Part shown: positions 26,115 through 34,203 of the stretch, piece after piece
How positions within the stretch are numbered: the stretch's first letter is position 1
Layout: each line of letters begins with the position of its first letter
NCBI GenBank assembly: GCA_947177775.1
Contig: CAMWVS010000008.1
Coordinates: 1 to 64,000 of the forward strand
DNA: 64,000 nt
Reading direction: 5' to 3'
DNA from: an uncultured Prevotella sp.
GTDB lineage: Bacteria > Bacteroidota > Bacteroidia > Bacteroidales > Bacteroidaceae
The notes under the pieces: model-generated
Databases searched by the model: none
Told to the model about the DNA's origin: nothing
The model's input: the letters and a program-made list of their open reading frames with translations, nothing else
Program-made: the position numbers and the translations under genes

Positions 26115-26834
26115 TTATTTATATGAATATCCTCCGCTCACTTCGATAATGCTTCCGTTGACAAAAGCGTTGTCGATGCAGAAGGCGTAGGCCGCCACAA
26201 TCTCCTCTATCGAGGCGAAACGATGGAGCGCCGTCTTGCTGCAGATGCTGTCGCGGATGGGTTGCGGCTTGGCTTTCTGCCATTCGGTGTCTACAAAGCC
26301 TGGGGCTACGGCATTCACAGTGGCCCGTTTCGGTTCGAGAATCTTCACGAGATTGAGGACCATCGCGTGGACGGCGGCTTTGGTCACGCCATATCCGAAG
26401 ACGGTCGCATGGGGATGGATGCCCATCTCCGAACCCGTGAAGACTATGCGGCAACCGTCGTTCAGCCGGGCGTAGAGCTCGCGGAGGAGCAGGAAATGGG
26501 CGTTGACGGCAACTTCCGTCATGCTGTCCCAGTCATCATCGGTTGTTTCGGTGAACGGCTTGCGGACGGTTATGCCGGCATTGCAGATGACACAGTCTAT
26601 GCCGGACGCGGAGGTCTGGCCCTTGACATAGTCAATAAAGGCGTATGTATCCCTGCGCACGGAATGGTCGGCACGCACGAAGACGGCACGCCCCTGCAAC
26701 TCCTTTTCGGCACGTCCGGCCGCTTCGTCATCGCGGGCGTAGGACGCGATGACGCGATAGCCCTTGCCCACGAGCATCTTCACCACACCGAGGCCGATTC
26801 CCCTGGTTCCTCCTGTCACGACGGCGGTCTTCAT
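26115..26834 (-). CDS. Short-chain dehydrogenase/reductase
   Basis: A 239-residue SDR with the NAD(P)-binding 'TGGTRGIG' (7-14), 'NAG' (85-87) and a complete catalytic set Ser135, Tyr148 and Lys152 ('YGVTK'), ending with the family's 'GSIIEVSGGYSY'. Its ATG overlaps the stop of the cytidylyltransferase gene by four bases, so the two are tightly coupled. In polyol-phosphate pathways a reductase makes the polyol phosphate that the cytidylyltransferase activates; that role here is inferred from context only. Confidence 0.92.
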   Translation of the reverse strand: MKTAVVTGGTRGIGLGVVKMLVGKGYRVIASYARDDEAAGRAEKELQGRAVFVRADHSVRRDTYAFIDYVKGQTSASGIDCVICNAGITVRKPFTETTDDDWDSMTEVAVNAHFLLLRELYARLNDGCRIVFTGSEMGIHPHATVFGYGVTKAAVHAMVLNLVKILEPKRATVNAVAPGFVDTEWQKAKPQPIRDSICSKTALHRFASIEEIVAAYAFCIDNAFVNGSIIEVSGGYSYK

Positions 26835-27283
26835 CTGATGTCGGGATTTGGCTGGTTGTCGATTTTCCCCTTGATACTGTCATACCGCTCGACAATCTCT
26901 TTCTTGATGCTTGTTGTCGACAGTCCGTCACCATACGGGAAGTAGAAGACGGTGACCCCAAGGTCCTTCAGATAGTCGTACTTGCCGGTCCAGTCATCCC
27001 CTACCACGAAGACGTCGATGTTCAGCTTCTTCACCAGTTCGCTGTGGTCGAGCGAACGCTGCGGAATAACGATATCGGGATAGCGCAGGGCCTTGATGAT
27101 GGATATGCGTTCCTCAAACGGGATGATGGGCGGCCGCTTGTAACTGCACACCAGCTCGTCGGTGCTCACGCCCACGATGAGCGTGTCGCCCAGTCCTCTG
27201 GCGTACTCGATCATCTTCAGATGGTTACTGTGGAACATGTCAAATGTGCCTGACGTGTAAACCACAATTCTGTCTTTATACAT
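26831..27283 (-). CDS. Glycerol-3-phosphate cytidylyltransferase-like nucleotidyltransferase
   Basis: A 150-residue single-domain nucleotidyltransferase of the TagD type. 'YTSGTFDMFHSNHLKMIEYA' is the nucleotide-binding loop, and 'STTSIKKEI' near 120-130 is the second site. The loop reads His-Ser-Asn-His where most relatives have His-x-Gly-His, a notable but not unknown deviation. 'VVGDDWTGKYDYLKDLG' is also typical of TagD. It sits between GT14 (83-bp gap) and the SDR gene (4-bp overlap). The likely job is to make a CDP-polyol for LicD. Confidence 0.88.
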   Translation of the reverse strand: MYKDRIVVYTSGTFDMFHSNHLKMIEYARGLGDTLIVGVSTDELVCSYKRPPIIPFEERISIIKALRYPDIVIPQRSLDHSELVKKLNIDVFVVGDDWTGKYDYLKDLGVTVFYFPYGDGLSTTSIKKEIVERYDSIKGKIDNQPNPDIR

Positions 27284-27366
27284 ATTGTTTGATATGAAAA
27301 GGTTCGGTTGAAGGTTTGATTTTTATGTAGTTGTAATGTTATCTCGTTTTTCTGATGCTATTGTTT

Positions 27367-28293
27367 TCAGCCATAGGCCCTTTCTTCCTCTGCCCGCCGG
27401 GTGTCAATCATGTCCATCAGGCTGTCGCTGCGGCCCGTCACGGTCTTGCGGCAGAACATTTTTCCGGAAGCCATAAGCGCCGGGAGGTCTTCTTTGGTGA
27501 GAATCTTGACCGTCGGATTATAGTCTATGTAGGTCAGCGGCGTCACCGCGGCCAGCGACGTATAGCCGCCCTCGTTGAGAATGCAGCGCTGTGAGAAAGC
27601 GTCGTCGTTGAAAGCAAAGGTCTGGAGGAAGGTCTCCGCCGGACAGAAGCTCGTGGAGAAATAGCGGCGCAGGGCCTTGTCCGTGTCCCACGCGCCGAGC
27701 GCGGCGGCGGCAAGCCGGGGCGTGATGGCCCACCATGCCGCCCCTTTATAGAGCGTGTGGCGGCGGCCGGAAGCTGTGAAGACCAGCGGTTTTTTCACTC
27801 CCGCTGCCTTCAGAGCCATTCTCAAGGCCACCCTCATGCGGCTTCCCCAGGAACCTGCCGGCCAATGGCGGTCGCCGAACAGGCGGTATTCGGTGTATAT
27901 AGCGGCGTGGCGCCCCTGCCCGTCCATGCTTATTCCCTGAAGAAACTCGCGGCCGCAGGCCTCGGAGAAAAACCGCTCCATGCGGCCGTTGCTCCACAGC
28001 GGATAGTCCATGCCGCTCATGCTGACGAGATAGTCCGGAACGACAGGACCGCCGAGGGCACTGCGTATCAGCTCCATCTGATATTCAACCTCGTTGATGC
28101 TGCCCCAGACAACATCCGTGCGACGTTCAAGAAACGTCACCGAGGAATTGGCGCCGAGAAGTCTGACAAACGGCGCGATGTCGGCCTTGCGGTCTATATG
28201 GACATAGAAAAGGGAACCGGAAGGCAGACTTTCGATGAGCCGCCGGAGATGTTCCGGGTCCGTGTGGGCAGAAATGAGAAAGGCAAGGGTCAT
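27367..28293 (-). CDS. Core-2/I-branching-type beta-1,6-N-acetylglucosaminyltransferase (GT14)
   Basis: A 308-residue glycosyltransferase of the Branch family (GT14). Seen: 'FYVHIDRKAD' (29-38), 'SMSGMDYPL' (about 91-99), 'GAAWWAITP' (184-192) and 'FCPAETFLQTFAFN' (about 216-229) with the probable catalytic Glu. No membrane anchor, so it works on the cytosolic face on lipid-linked glycan. It overlaps the flippase gene by four bases (ATGA). The acceptor sugar is unknown. Confidence 0.88.
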   Translation of the reverse strand: MTLAFLISAHTDPEHLRRLIESLPSGSLFYVHIDRKADIAPFVRLLGANSSVTFLERRTDVVWGSINEVEYQMELIRSALGGPVVPDYLVSMSGMDYPLWSNGRMERFFSEACGREFLQGISMDGQGRHAAIYTEYRLFGDRHWPAGSWGSRMRVALRMALKAAGVKKPLVFTASGRRHTLYKGAAWWAITPRLAAAALGAWDTDKALRRYFSTSFCPAETFLQTFAFNDDAFSQRCILNEGGYTSLAAVTPLTYIDYNPTVKILTKEDLPALMASGKMFCRKTVTGRSDSLMDMIDTRRAEEERAYG

Positions 28294-29732
28294 GTTTTTC
28301 TTATTTTAGATAATATGAATCCGGTACAGTCGGCGAGAATCCTGACACGCGCGACACGCATCACGCCATAATATAGCATTGCGGCCGTCAACACCCGCGC
28401 CGACAGAAGCATCCAAAGGGAATCCATCCACGCCGTGGCCGCACCCGTGACGACCATCACTCCGGCCGCCGCGAGGGCGAAGGGAACAGTGTCGGCAAGG
28501 AACATACGCAGGCCGTAGCCCGTCAGCGGGGACGTCAGCCTTTGCCAGACGAAGAGCCAGAGGATGTTGAGCGCCGAGTGGCCGATGACCATGGCCCGTA
28601 TTCCGAACGGCCAGATAGTCACCATGAGACCGATCTGAGCCACTCCAAGAGCCAGCGTTCCATACATATAAGTGCCTGAACGGCCTTTGCTGATGATGGT
28701 GTTCGACAGCAGCGTGCAGAGCGGCATCACCGCTCCGCCTATGCACAGTATCTGCATCAGACGCGCACTGGGCAGCCACTGTTCCCCGATAGTGACGAGA
28801 ATGAACTCCTCCGCCACCAGCGCGAAGCCGAAAAGCAGCGGGAACGAGATGAAAGCCGTGAAGCGCATCATCTTCCGGAGCACCTTCAGCTGACGGTCGT
28901 CCTCGCCGTTCAGTCCGGCAAGAACGGGCTGGGCTACCTGCTGGACCATGCCCTGGACAAGGCTGAAACACTTGAAGTTCCACTGATATGCCTGATTGTA
29001 GTAGCCTGTTTCGACTGTTGAGAAATGGCGGCCCAGCAGAATGTTGAGCACGTTGGTGTTGATATGGGTGAGGATTGTTGTCGCGAGAATCTTGCAACTG
29101 AAACGGAACATCCGCCTGACGGGACCGAAATCGACGTCCAGTGACGGCCGCCACGGGGAATAGTGCCACTGCATCAGCATGTTTACGCCGACGAAGACGA
29201 GCCCCTGAGTGGCCAGAGACCAGTAGGCCATGCCCATCAGCGCCATAGTGACGCCCGTCAGGCAGGACAGCACGACGGCCGTCATTCCGGACTTGGCCTG
29301 CTCCTTGACCATGAGATTTTTGAAGAGATAGGCCGACTGGGCCGTGCCGAAAGACGACAGGACGATGGCCAGAAAGGCGTAGCGGCAGAGCGGAATGAGG
29401 CTTTCCGTGCGATAGAAAGCGGCTATGAGCGGAGCACAGAAGAAGAGGATGACGTAAAGTGAAAGGGCGACAACGATGTTGAACCAGAACACGGAGTTGT
29501 AGTCGCGGTGGCCGGGAGACTTCATGTTGGCCAGCGCGGCGGTGAATCCGCTGTTCTGAAGGGCCGTGGCGATAAGCGTGAAGATGCTTATCATGGCCGT
29601 CATGCCATAGTCGGAAGGCGTCAGAAGGCGTCCGAGGATTATGCCGAAAACGAGCCCCAACAGCTGCTGGACACCGTTGTTCAGCCCGCCCCAGAACATT
29701 CCTTTCTCCGTTTTCTCCCTTAATGACTCCAT
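28290..29732 (-). CDS. Lipopolysaccharide/polysaccharide flippase (MOP superfamily)
   Basis: A 480-residue inner-membrane protein with about 12-14 hydrophobic helices, starting 'KGMFWGGLNNGVQQLLGLVFGI', typical of Wzx/RfbX-type flippases that move undecaprenyl-linked glycan units to the periplasm. It is the first gene of the five-gene glycan operon and has a full promoter (29823-29853). Its leader contains a 22-bp tandem repeat (29750-29815). No polymerase (Wzy) is visible in the operon. Confidence 0.92.
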   Translation of the reverse strand: MESLREKTEKGMFWGGLNNGVQQLLGLVFGIILGRLLTPSDYGMTAMISIFTLIATALQNSGFTAALANMKSPGHRDYNSVFWFNIVVALSLYVILFFCAPLIAAFYRTESLIPLCRYAFLAIVLSSFGTAQSAYLFKNLMVKEQAKSGMTAVVLSCLTGVTMALMGMAYWSLATQGLVFVGVNMLMQWHYSPWRPSLDVDFGPVRRMFRFSCKILATTILTHINTNVLNILLGRHFSTVETGYYNQAYQWNFKCFSLVQGMVQQVAQPVLAGLNGEDDRQLKVLRKMMRFTAFISFPLLFGFALVAEEFILVTIGEQWLPSARLMQILCIGGAVMPLCTLLSNTIISKGRSGTYMYGTLALGVAQIGLMVTIWPFGIRAMVIGHSALNILWLFVWQRLTSPLTGYGLRMFLADTVPFALAAAGVMVVTGAATAWMDSLWMLLSARVLTAAMLYYGVMRVARVRILADCTGFILSKIRKT

Positions 29733-29749
29733 CGCGTGGTATTCCGTTT

Positions 29750-29815
29750 ATTGCCGTTTGGCTTTTGATTTACTGCCGTTTGGCTTTTGATTTATTGCCG
29801 CCCGATTTTTAACTT
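29750..29815. repeat. 22-bp tandem repeat in the flippase leader
   Basis: Two near-identical 22-bp units (29750-29771 and 29772-29793; one base differs) and a degraded third (29794-29815) built on TGCCGTTTGGCTTTTGATTT. They lie between the predicted transcription start and the flippase ATG, so they are transcribed. Confidence 0.85.
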
Positions 29816-29822
29816 TACAGCG

Positions 29823-29853
29823 CAAAATTAATACTTATCGGCTGATAATCAAA
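29823..29853 (-). promoter_or_regulatory. Promoter of the surface-glycan operon
   Basis: On the minus strand TTTG (29850-29853), exactly 19 bp, then TAATTTTG (29823-29830). The rest of the 407-bp gap (29854-30104) shows no gene or RNA I recognise. Confidence 0.85.
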
Positions 29854-30104
29854 GAAAAAAGCCGTTTTTTCGTCCTGACCGTTACACAGCCGCACGCCGG
29901 ATGCCTCTTTAAGGATATGGCCGGCATGCAACGGGAAAGGAACTGTCACGTATATATAAATATGTATCGGCCAGGATGGAATACTGCAAAAGAAAGGGAT
30001 ATAATCTTGTTTCTGTCTGCCGGACGAACGTTAATTGTCTATACGTTACAGACTGACAGATACAAGAATATATCCCTACGATATTGTTTCCTATTTCATA
30101 GGAT

Positions 30105-30132
30105 GCCGGTTCCCGTCCTTTGGAACGCCGGC
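30105..30132 (-). terminator. Possible terminator hairpin after DUF805
   Basis: GCCGGTTCC (30105-30113) pairs with GGAACGCCGGC (30122-30132) with a two-base bulge. It starts 8 bp after the DUF805 stop codon. There is no U-tract, so the assignment is tentative. Confidence 0.4.
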
Positions 30133-30139
30133 AACCGTC

Positions 30140-30523
30140 TTAAAAGCCCTTGGGAGAAGGTCCGTACTCGTTGTCTCCCTTGCTGTCGGTGATGAGGAAG
30201 AAGAGGAGAATCAAGAAGCCGACAGCCGGAATAGCACAAATCCAGTACCACCAACCGCTCTTGCCGATGTCATGAAGACGACGGACAAGGACAGAGATGC
30301 TCGGACAGATGAGTCCCAGCGCCATCACGACATAGAGAATCATGCCCAATGTATCGCTGATGATGCTGCCAACGATACCTACGACAACAAGTGAAAGAAC
30401 TGAGAACAGCTGGAAATACCAGTACTCGGAGCGTGTTGCACGACCCTGAAATGACGCGTACTTTTCTTTAAGACACGTTGTTATGGAAGTCTTGAAATCC
30501 ATAGTATAAATCATTGGTTCCAT
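30140..30523 (-). CDS. DUF805 membrane protein
   Basis: A 127-residue protein with the DUF805 signatures 'FQGRATRSEYWYFQLF' (25-40) and 'VRRLHDIGKSGWWYW' (about 80-94) and four hydrophobic segments. DUF805 proteins are small inner-membrane proteins of unknown function. It is transcribed alone. Its promoter has an eight-G tract upstream, matching the arrangement before the XRE gene at 23.6 kb, and its expression may therefore vary between cells. Confidence 0.92.
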   Translation of the reverse strand: MEPMIYTMDFKTSITTCLKEKYASFQGRATRSEYWYFQLFSVLSLVVVGIVGSIISDTLGMILYVVMALGLICPSISVLVRRLHDIGKSGWWYWICAIPAVGFLILLFFLITDSKGDNEYGPSPKGF

Positions 30524-30589
30524 TATTTACATTTGTCATCGGTCAAGCCGGAACCGTTATGCTTTACCTCTGGCATGTCATTATCACCT

Positions 30590-30635
30590 CAAAGGTAAAG
30601 AAATAATTTCTAAAAAGGCTTAATTTACCCCCCCC
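30590..30635 (-). promoter_or_regulatory. Promoter of DUF805 with an upstream G8 tract
   Basis: TACCTTTG on the minus strand (30590-30597) is the -7 box. Eight consecutive G (30628-30635) lie 30 bp upstream of it, in the context 'AATCGGGGGGGGTAAAT', shared with the XRE promoter (23754-23762). Confidence 0.65.
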
Positions 30636-30716
30636 GATTAACAAATATTAACCCAATAAGATTCTGAACACGTCTATCCGACAGCCGAATCGTTTTTTTT
30701 TACCGACAGATACGAA

Positions 30717-30749
30717 AAACCGGAGGGAGCACGCGGCTCCCTCCGGTTT
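30717..30749 (-). terminator. Rho-independent terminator of metG
   Basis: A perfect 14-bp stem (30717-30730 with 30736-30749) around a 5-base loop, followed on the minus strand by TTTTT-type sequence. It lies 25 bp after the metG stop. Confidence 0.9.
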
Positions 30750-30773
30750 CTATACGCTTATTTTATTTCTCCG

Positions 30774-32819
30774 TCAGCAGACCTTGCTTCCGGGCTTCAC
30801 TTCGCGCAGGATTGACGTCACGCTGAGGCTTCCGTCGAAGTTCTCGGCCGAGAGAATCATGCCCTGACTCTCTATGCCCATGAGCTTGCGGGGCGGGAAG
30901 TTGGCAATGAAGAGGACGTCCTTGCCGATGAGTTCTTCGGGTTCGTAGAACTTGGCTATGCCGCTGACGATGGTGCGGTCGGTTCCCGAGCCGTCGTCGA
31001 TGGTGAACTTGAGCAGCTTGTTGGCCTTCTTGACCTTCTCGCAGTGCTTGATGTGGCCGACGCGGATGTCGAGTTTCTCGAAGTCCTCGAACGTCACGGG
31101 AGCCTTGATGGGGTCAGCCTTGTAGGCAGCGGCGGCGTTGGCCTTCTTGGCTTCTTCAAGCTTGTTGAGCTGGAAAGCGATTGTCTCGTCCTCAATCTTC
31201 TCGAAAAGCAGCTCAGGTTCGGCCAGCTGGTGGCCCGGACGAAGCAAATCGGTGCTGCCGAGGCTCTCCCACTCAAACTTCTCGACGTTGATCATCCGGC
31301 GCAGACGGGCACTGCTGAACGGCAGGAACGGCTCGAAGGCTATGGCCAGATTGGCCACGAGCTGGAGCGAGATGTAGAGAATGGTCTCCACGCGCTTGGG
31401 ATCGGTCTTCCATACCTTCCACGGTTCGCACTCGGTGATGTAGCGGTTTCCGATGCGGGCAAGGTTCATGGCCTCCTTCTGCGCCTCGCGGAACTTGAAG
31501 ATGTCGAGGTATTCCTCAACGCGTGCCTTGACGTCCTTGAACTCGTCGAGCGTCGCGCGGTCGGTGTCGGTCAGTTCGCCGCACTCCGGAACGACTCCCG
31601 CCCAATATTTCTTCGTGAGCTGGAGCGCGCGGTTGACGAAGTTGCCGTAGACAGCGACCAGCTCGTTGTTGTTGCGGTCCTGAAAGTCACGCCACGTGAA
31701 GTTGTTGTCCTTTGTCTCGGGGGCGTTTGCCGTGAGGACATAGCGCATGACGTCCTGCTTGCCTGGCATGTCCTCGAGATATTCGTGAAGCCATACGGCC
31801 CAGTTGCGCGAGGTCGAGATTTTGTCGTTCTCCAGATTGAGGAACTCGTTTGCCGGAACGTTCTCGGGAAGGATATAGCCGCCGTGGGCCTTGAGCATGG
31901 TGGGGAAGACGATGCAGTGGAAGACGATGTTATCTTTTCCGATGAAGTGGACGAGGCGCGTCTCGGGGTCCTTCCACCACTTCTCCCACGTGTCGGGCAG
32001 AAGTTCCTTGGTGTTGGAGATGTAGCCGATGGGGGCGTCAAACCAGACGTAGAGCACCTTTCCTTCGCCGCCCTCAACGGGAACGGGGATACCCCAGTCG
32101 AGGTCGCGGGTCATGGCGCGGGGCTGGAGGTCGAGGTCGAGCCAGCTCTTGCACTGTCCGTAGACGTTGGGGCGCCACTCCTTGTGACCGTCGAGAATCC
32201 ACTCCTTGAGCCACTGCTGATATTCGTTGAGCGGGAGATACCAGTTCTTGGTCTTCTTCAGCACGGGTGCGGAGCCGCTGATGGCCGACTGGGGATTGAT
32301 GAGTTCGGTCGGGTCGAGGTCGCTGCCGCATTTCTCACACTGGTCGCCGTATGCCTTTGGATTGTGGCAGTGGGGACATTCGCCAGTGATATATCTGTCG
32401 GCGAGGAACTGACGGGCCTCCTCGTCGTAATACTGTTCCGACACCTGTTCGGTCAGCTTGCCGTCGTCGTAGAGCTTCCTGAAGAAGTCGGAAGCCATCT
32501 TGTGATGTGTCTCCGATGTCGTGCGGCTGTATATGTCGAACGAGATTCCGAAGTCCTCGAAGCTCTTCTTGATTATAGAGTGGTAGCGGTCGACGACGTC
32601 CTGAGGTGTGATGCCTTCCTTACGGGCGCGGATGGTGATTGGCACTCCATGCTCGTCGCTTCCGCAGATGAAGATGACGTCCTGGCCTTTAAGCCTCAGA
32701 TAACGCACGTAGATGTCCGCCGGCACGTAGACTCCGGCAAGATGGCCGATGTGAACACCGCCGTTGGCATACGGCAGGGCCGCCGTGACGGTGGTGCGCT
32801 TGTATTGTTTCTGTTCCAT
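30774..32819 (-). CDS. metG: Methionyl-tRNA synthetase
   Basis: Class I synthetase charging initiator and elongator tRNA-Met. The 681-residue protein has the HIGH motif in '[13 protein letters not shown]', a four-cysteine zinc knuckle ('[18 protein letters not shown]'), the KMSKS-equivalent 'DKISTSRNW', and a C-terminal OB-fold tRNA-binding domain ('[19 protein letters not shown]' to the end), so it is the long dimeric form. It has its own textbook promoter (32848-32878) and terminator (30717-30749), so it is monocistronic. Confidence 0.97.
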   Translation of the reverse strand: MEQKQYKRTTVTAALPYANGGVHIGHLAGVYVPADIYVRYLRLKGQDVIFICGSDEHGVPITIRARKEGITPQDVVDRYHSIIKKSFEDFGISFDIYSRTTSETHHKMASDFFRKLYDDGKLTEQVSEQYYDEEARQFLADRYITGECPHCHNPKAYGDQCEKCGSDLDPTELINPQSAISGSAPVLKKTKNWYLPLNEYQQWLKEWILDGHKEWRPNVYGQCKSWLDLDLQPRAMTRDLDWGIPVPVEGGEGKVLYVWFDAPIGYISNTKELLPDTWEKWWKDPETRLVHFIGKDNIVFHCIVFPTMLKAHGGYILPENVPANEFLNLENDKISTSRNWAVWLHEYLEDMPGKQDVMRYVLTANAPETKDNNFTWRDFQDRNNNELVAVYGNFVNRALQLTKKYWAGVVPECGELTDTDRATLDEFKDVKARVEEYLDIFKFREAQKEAMNLARIGNRYITECEPWKVWKTDPKRVETILYISLQLVANLAIAFEPFLPFSSARLRRMINVEKFEWESLGSTDLLRPGHQLAEPELLFEKIEDETIAFQLNKLEEAKKANAAAAYKADPIKAPVTFEDFEKLDIRVGHIKHCEKVKKANKLLKFTIDDGSGTDRTIVSGIAKFYEPEELIGKDVLFIANFPPRKLMGIESQGMILSAENFDGSLSVTSILREVKPGSKVC

Positions 32820-32847
32820 TCGTTTCGGTTTATATATTTATAAGGTG

Positions 32848-32878
32848 CAAAGTTAGTATAATTTGGGGATACTACAAA
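32848..32878 (-). promoter_or_regulatory. Promoter of metG
   Basis: On the minus strand TTTG (32875-32878), exactly 19 bp, then TAACTTTG (32848-32855); predicted start about 20 bp before the metG ATG. No T-box or SAM element is visible in this short leader. Confidence 0.85.
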
Positions 32879-32902
32879 GAAATTCCGTAATAATCCCTGC
32901 GG

Positions 32903-33619
32903 CTAAGTCGCAAGACATGCACCAAGACATGCACCAAGCTCCGATATGTCTTCTATCCTCACCAGCCTCTCGTGGTCGAACTCGCGGGTCACTTCGAGCT
33001 GCCACGTGACGTGGAACGGGATATGGACGGCCCACGCCCCGACGGCCAATGCGGGGGCGATGTCGCTGCGGAAAGAGTTTCCCACCATCAGCAGCCGGTC
33101 CGGCTCAATGTCCATCCGCCGGCACAGGTCACGGTAGGCGTCCTCTGTCTTGTCGGCCACTATCTCTACGTGGTCGAAAAACGGCTCCAGTCCGGAGCGC
33201 CGCAGTTTGTTCTGCTGGTCAAGCAGTTCGCCTTTCGTGAAAACCGCCTTCCTCACTCCGGTCAGCCGCCGGAGCGCCTCCACTACGCCTGACAGCGGCG
33301 TGGCTGGCAGCGAAAGAAGCTCCTTGCCCATGGCTACAATGCGTCCTATCTCATAGCCCGTCACGCGCCCGCAACTCACGCTGACGGCATTTTCGACAAG
33401 CGACAGCGTGAATGCCTTCGTTCCATAACCAAGCAGCTCCATGTTCGCCGCTTCCGTGCGGAACAGTTCGCCGGCAATCTTGCCGGCGTCGCCATATCCT
33501 GACAGCAGCTCGCAGTAGCGCCGCTCAACGTCGGCGAAGTGGGACTGGCAGTCCCAGAGCGTGTCGTCGGCATCAAACGCTATCACGTCGATGCTTCCAG
33601 GAGGTATTTGTTTCTGCAT
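32903..33619 (-). CDS. HAD-family hydrolase
   Basis: A 238-residue haloacid-dehalogenase-like phosphatase: motif I 'FDADDTLWD' (nucleophile Asp about 15), motif II Ser/Thr in 'AVFTKG', motif III Lys in 'VADKTEDAY', motif IV 'MVGNSFRSDIAPALAVG'. Substrate unknown. The frame extends 24 codons upstream, but a -7 box (TACTTTTG, 33627-33634) lies there, so the ATG at 33619 is preferred. The message would then be nearly leaderless. The C-terminus 'LGACLGACLAT' comes from a short internal duplication. Confidence 0.9.
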   Translation of the reverse strand: MQKQIPPGSIDVIAFDADDTLWDCQSHFADVERRYCELLSGYGDAGKIAGELFRTEAANMELLGYGTKAFTLSLVENAVSVSCGRVTGYEIGRIVAMGKELLSLPATPLSGVVEALRRLTGVRKAVFTKGELLDQQNKLRRSGLEPFFDHVEIVADKTEDAYRDLCRRMDIEPDRLLMVGNSFRSDIAPALAVGAWAVHIPFHVTWQLEVTREFDHERLVRIEDISELGACLGACLAT

Positions 33620-33626
33620 GATGGTG

Positions 33627-33634
33627 CAAAAGTA
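33627..33634 (-). promoter_or_regulatory. -7 box of the HAD gene
   Basis: TACTTTTG on the minus strand ends only 7 bp before the ATG at 33619, so transcription is predicted to start at or next to the start codon. Confidence 0.55.
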
Positions 33635-33688
33635 CATAAAATTCGGGAGAAAAAGCCCCTGCTGACACCAACAAAAGCCTCTCTCGGT

Positions 33689-33843
33689 CACGGCTATTTC
33701 ATTTAGACAATGGAATAGACAAAACAGCTTTTGTTACATGGCCCGCGTAACAGTGTAACACGGGCCATGTAACATCGTTACGCGGCTCATGTAACAGTGT
33801 TACACGGGCCGTGTAACACTGATGGATAAATGAAAGAGCCGTG
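33689..33843. repeat. Dyad array element B, copy 2 (four 19-bp GTTAC...GTAAC units)
   Basis: Four 19-bp units start at 33733, 33755, 33777 and 33799, again with an exact 22-bp period and 3-bp spacers. The ends are inverted copies of the ends seen at 7995 and 8226: CACGGCTATTTCATT (33689) and AATGAAAGAGCCGTG (ending 33843), with one mismatch. It lies between the divergent HAD and argH genes. The rest of the 584-bp gap (33844-34101) shows no gene. Confidence 0.9.
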
Positions 33844-34101
33844 CCTCCCGGTCTACTTAAAGGGGATAGACCTGTGGATGAATGAGGAAATCATTCTATT
33901 GATTTGTCACAATGAATGGACTTTAACACTCTCTGATGCGGGAAATCCACATGCTCACTGCTGGAATGCGCCACGGTGCATCCGGAATTTCATCCGGAAT
34001 ATCGCGCCGGAACGTGCATCCGACACACATGTTGCCAACATGCAATAGACCGGCCGGACATTTTGCAATCATATAAATTCGTAATTATAATTTTTATTTC
34101 G

Positions 34102-34109
34102 TATTTTTG
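34102..34109 (+). promoter_or_regulatory. -7 box of argH
   Basis: TATTTTTG, about 95 bp upstream of the argH ATG; no TTTG lies at the usual distance upstream. Confidence 0.55.
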
Positions 34110-34203
34110 CACCAATATGTCCGCTACATGGACAATACGTGTCCGCGGAACAGAACAGATTTACACACGAAATTTAAGAATAATACGAAAATCATACGAA
34201 GCA

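Noticed and set aside
31044..32843. 599-codon open frame antisense to metG
   Set aside because: It mirrors metG exactly on the other strand; high GC keeps the shadow frame open. metG has all its motifs, a promoter and a terminator.
33976..34203. N-terminal extension of ArgH
   Set aside because: It precedes and spans the -7 box, and ArgH family proteins begin at MANKLWEKN-like sequence.
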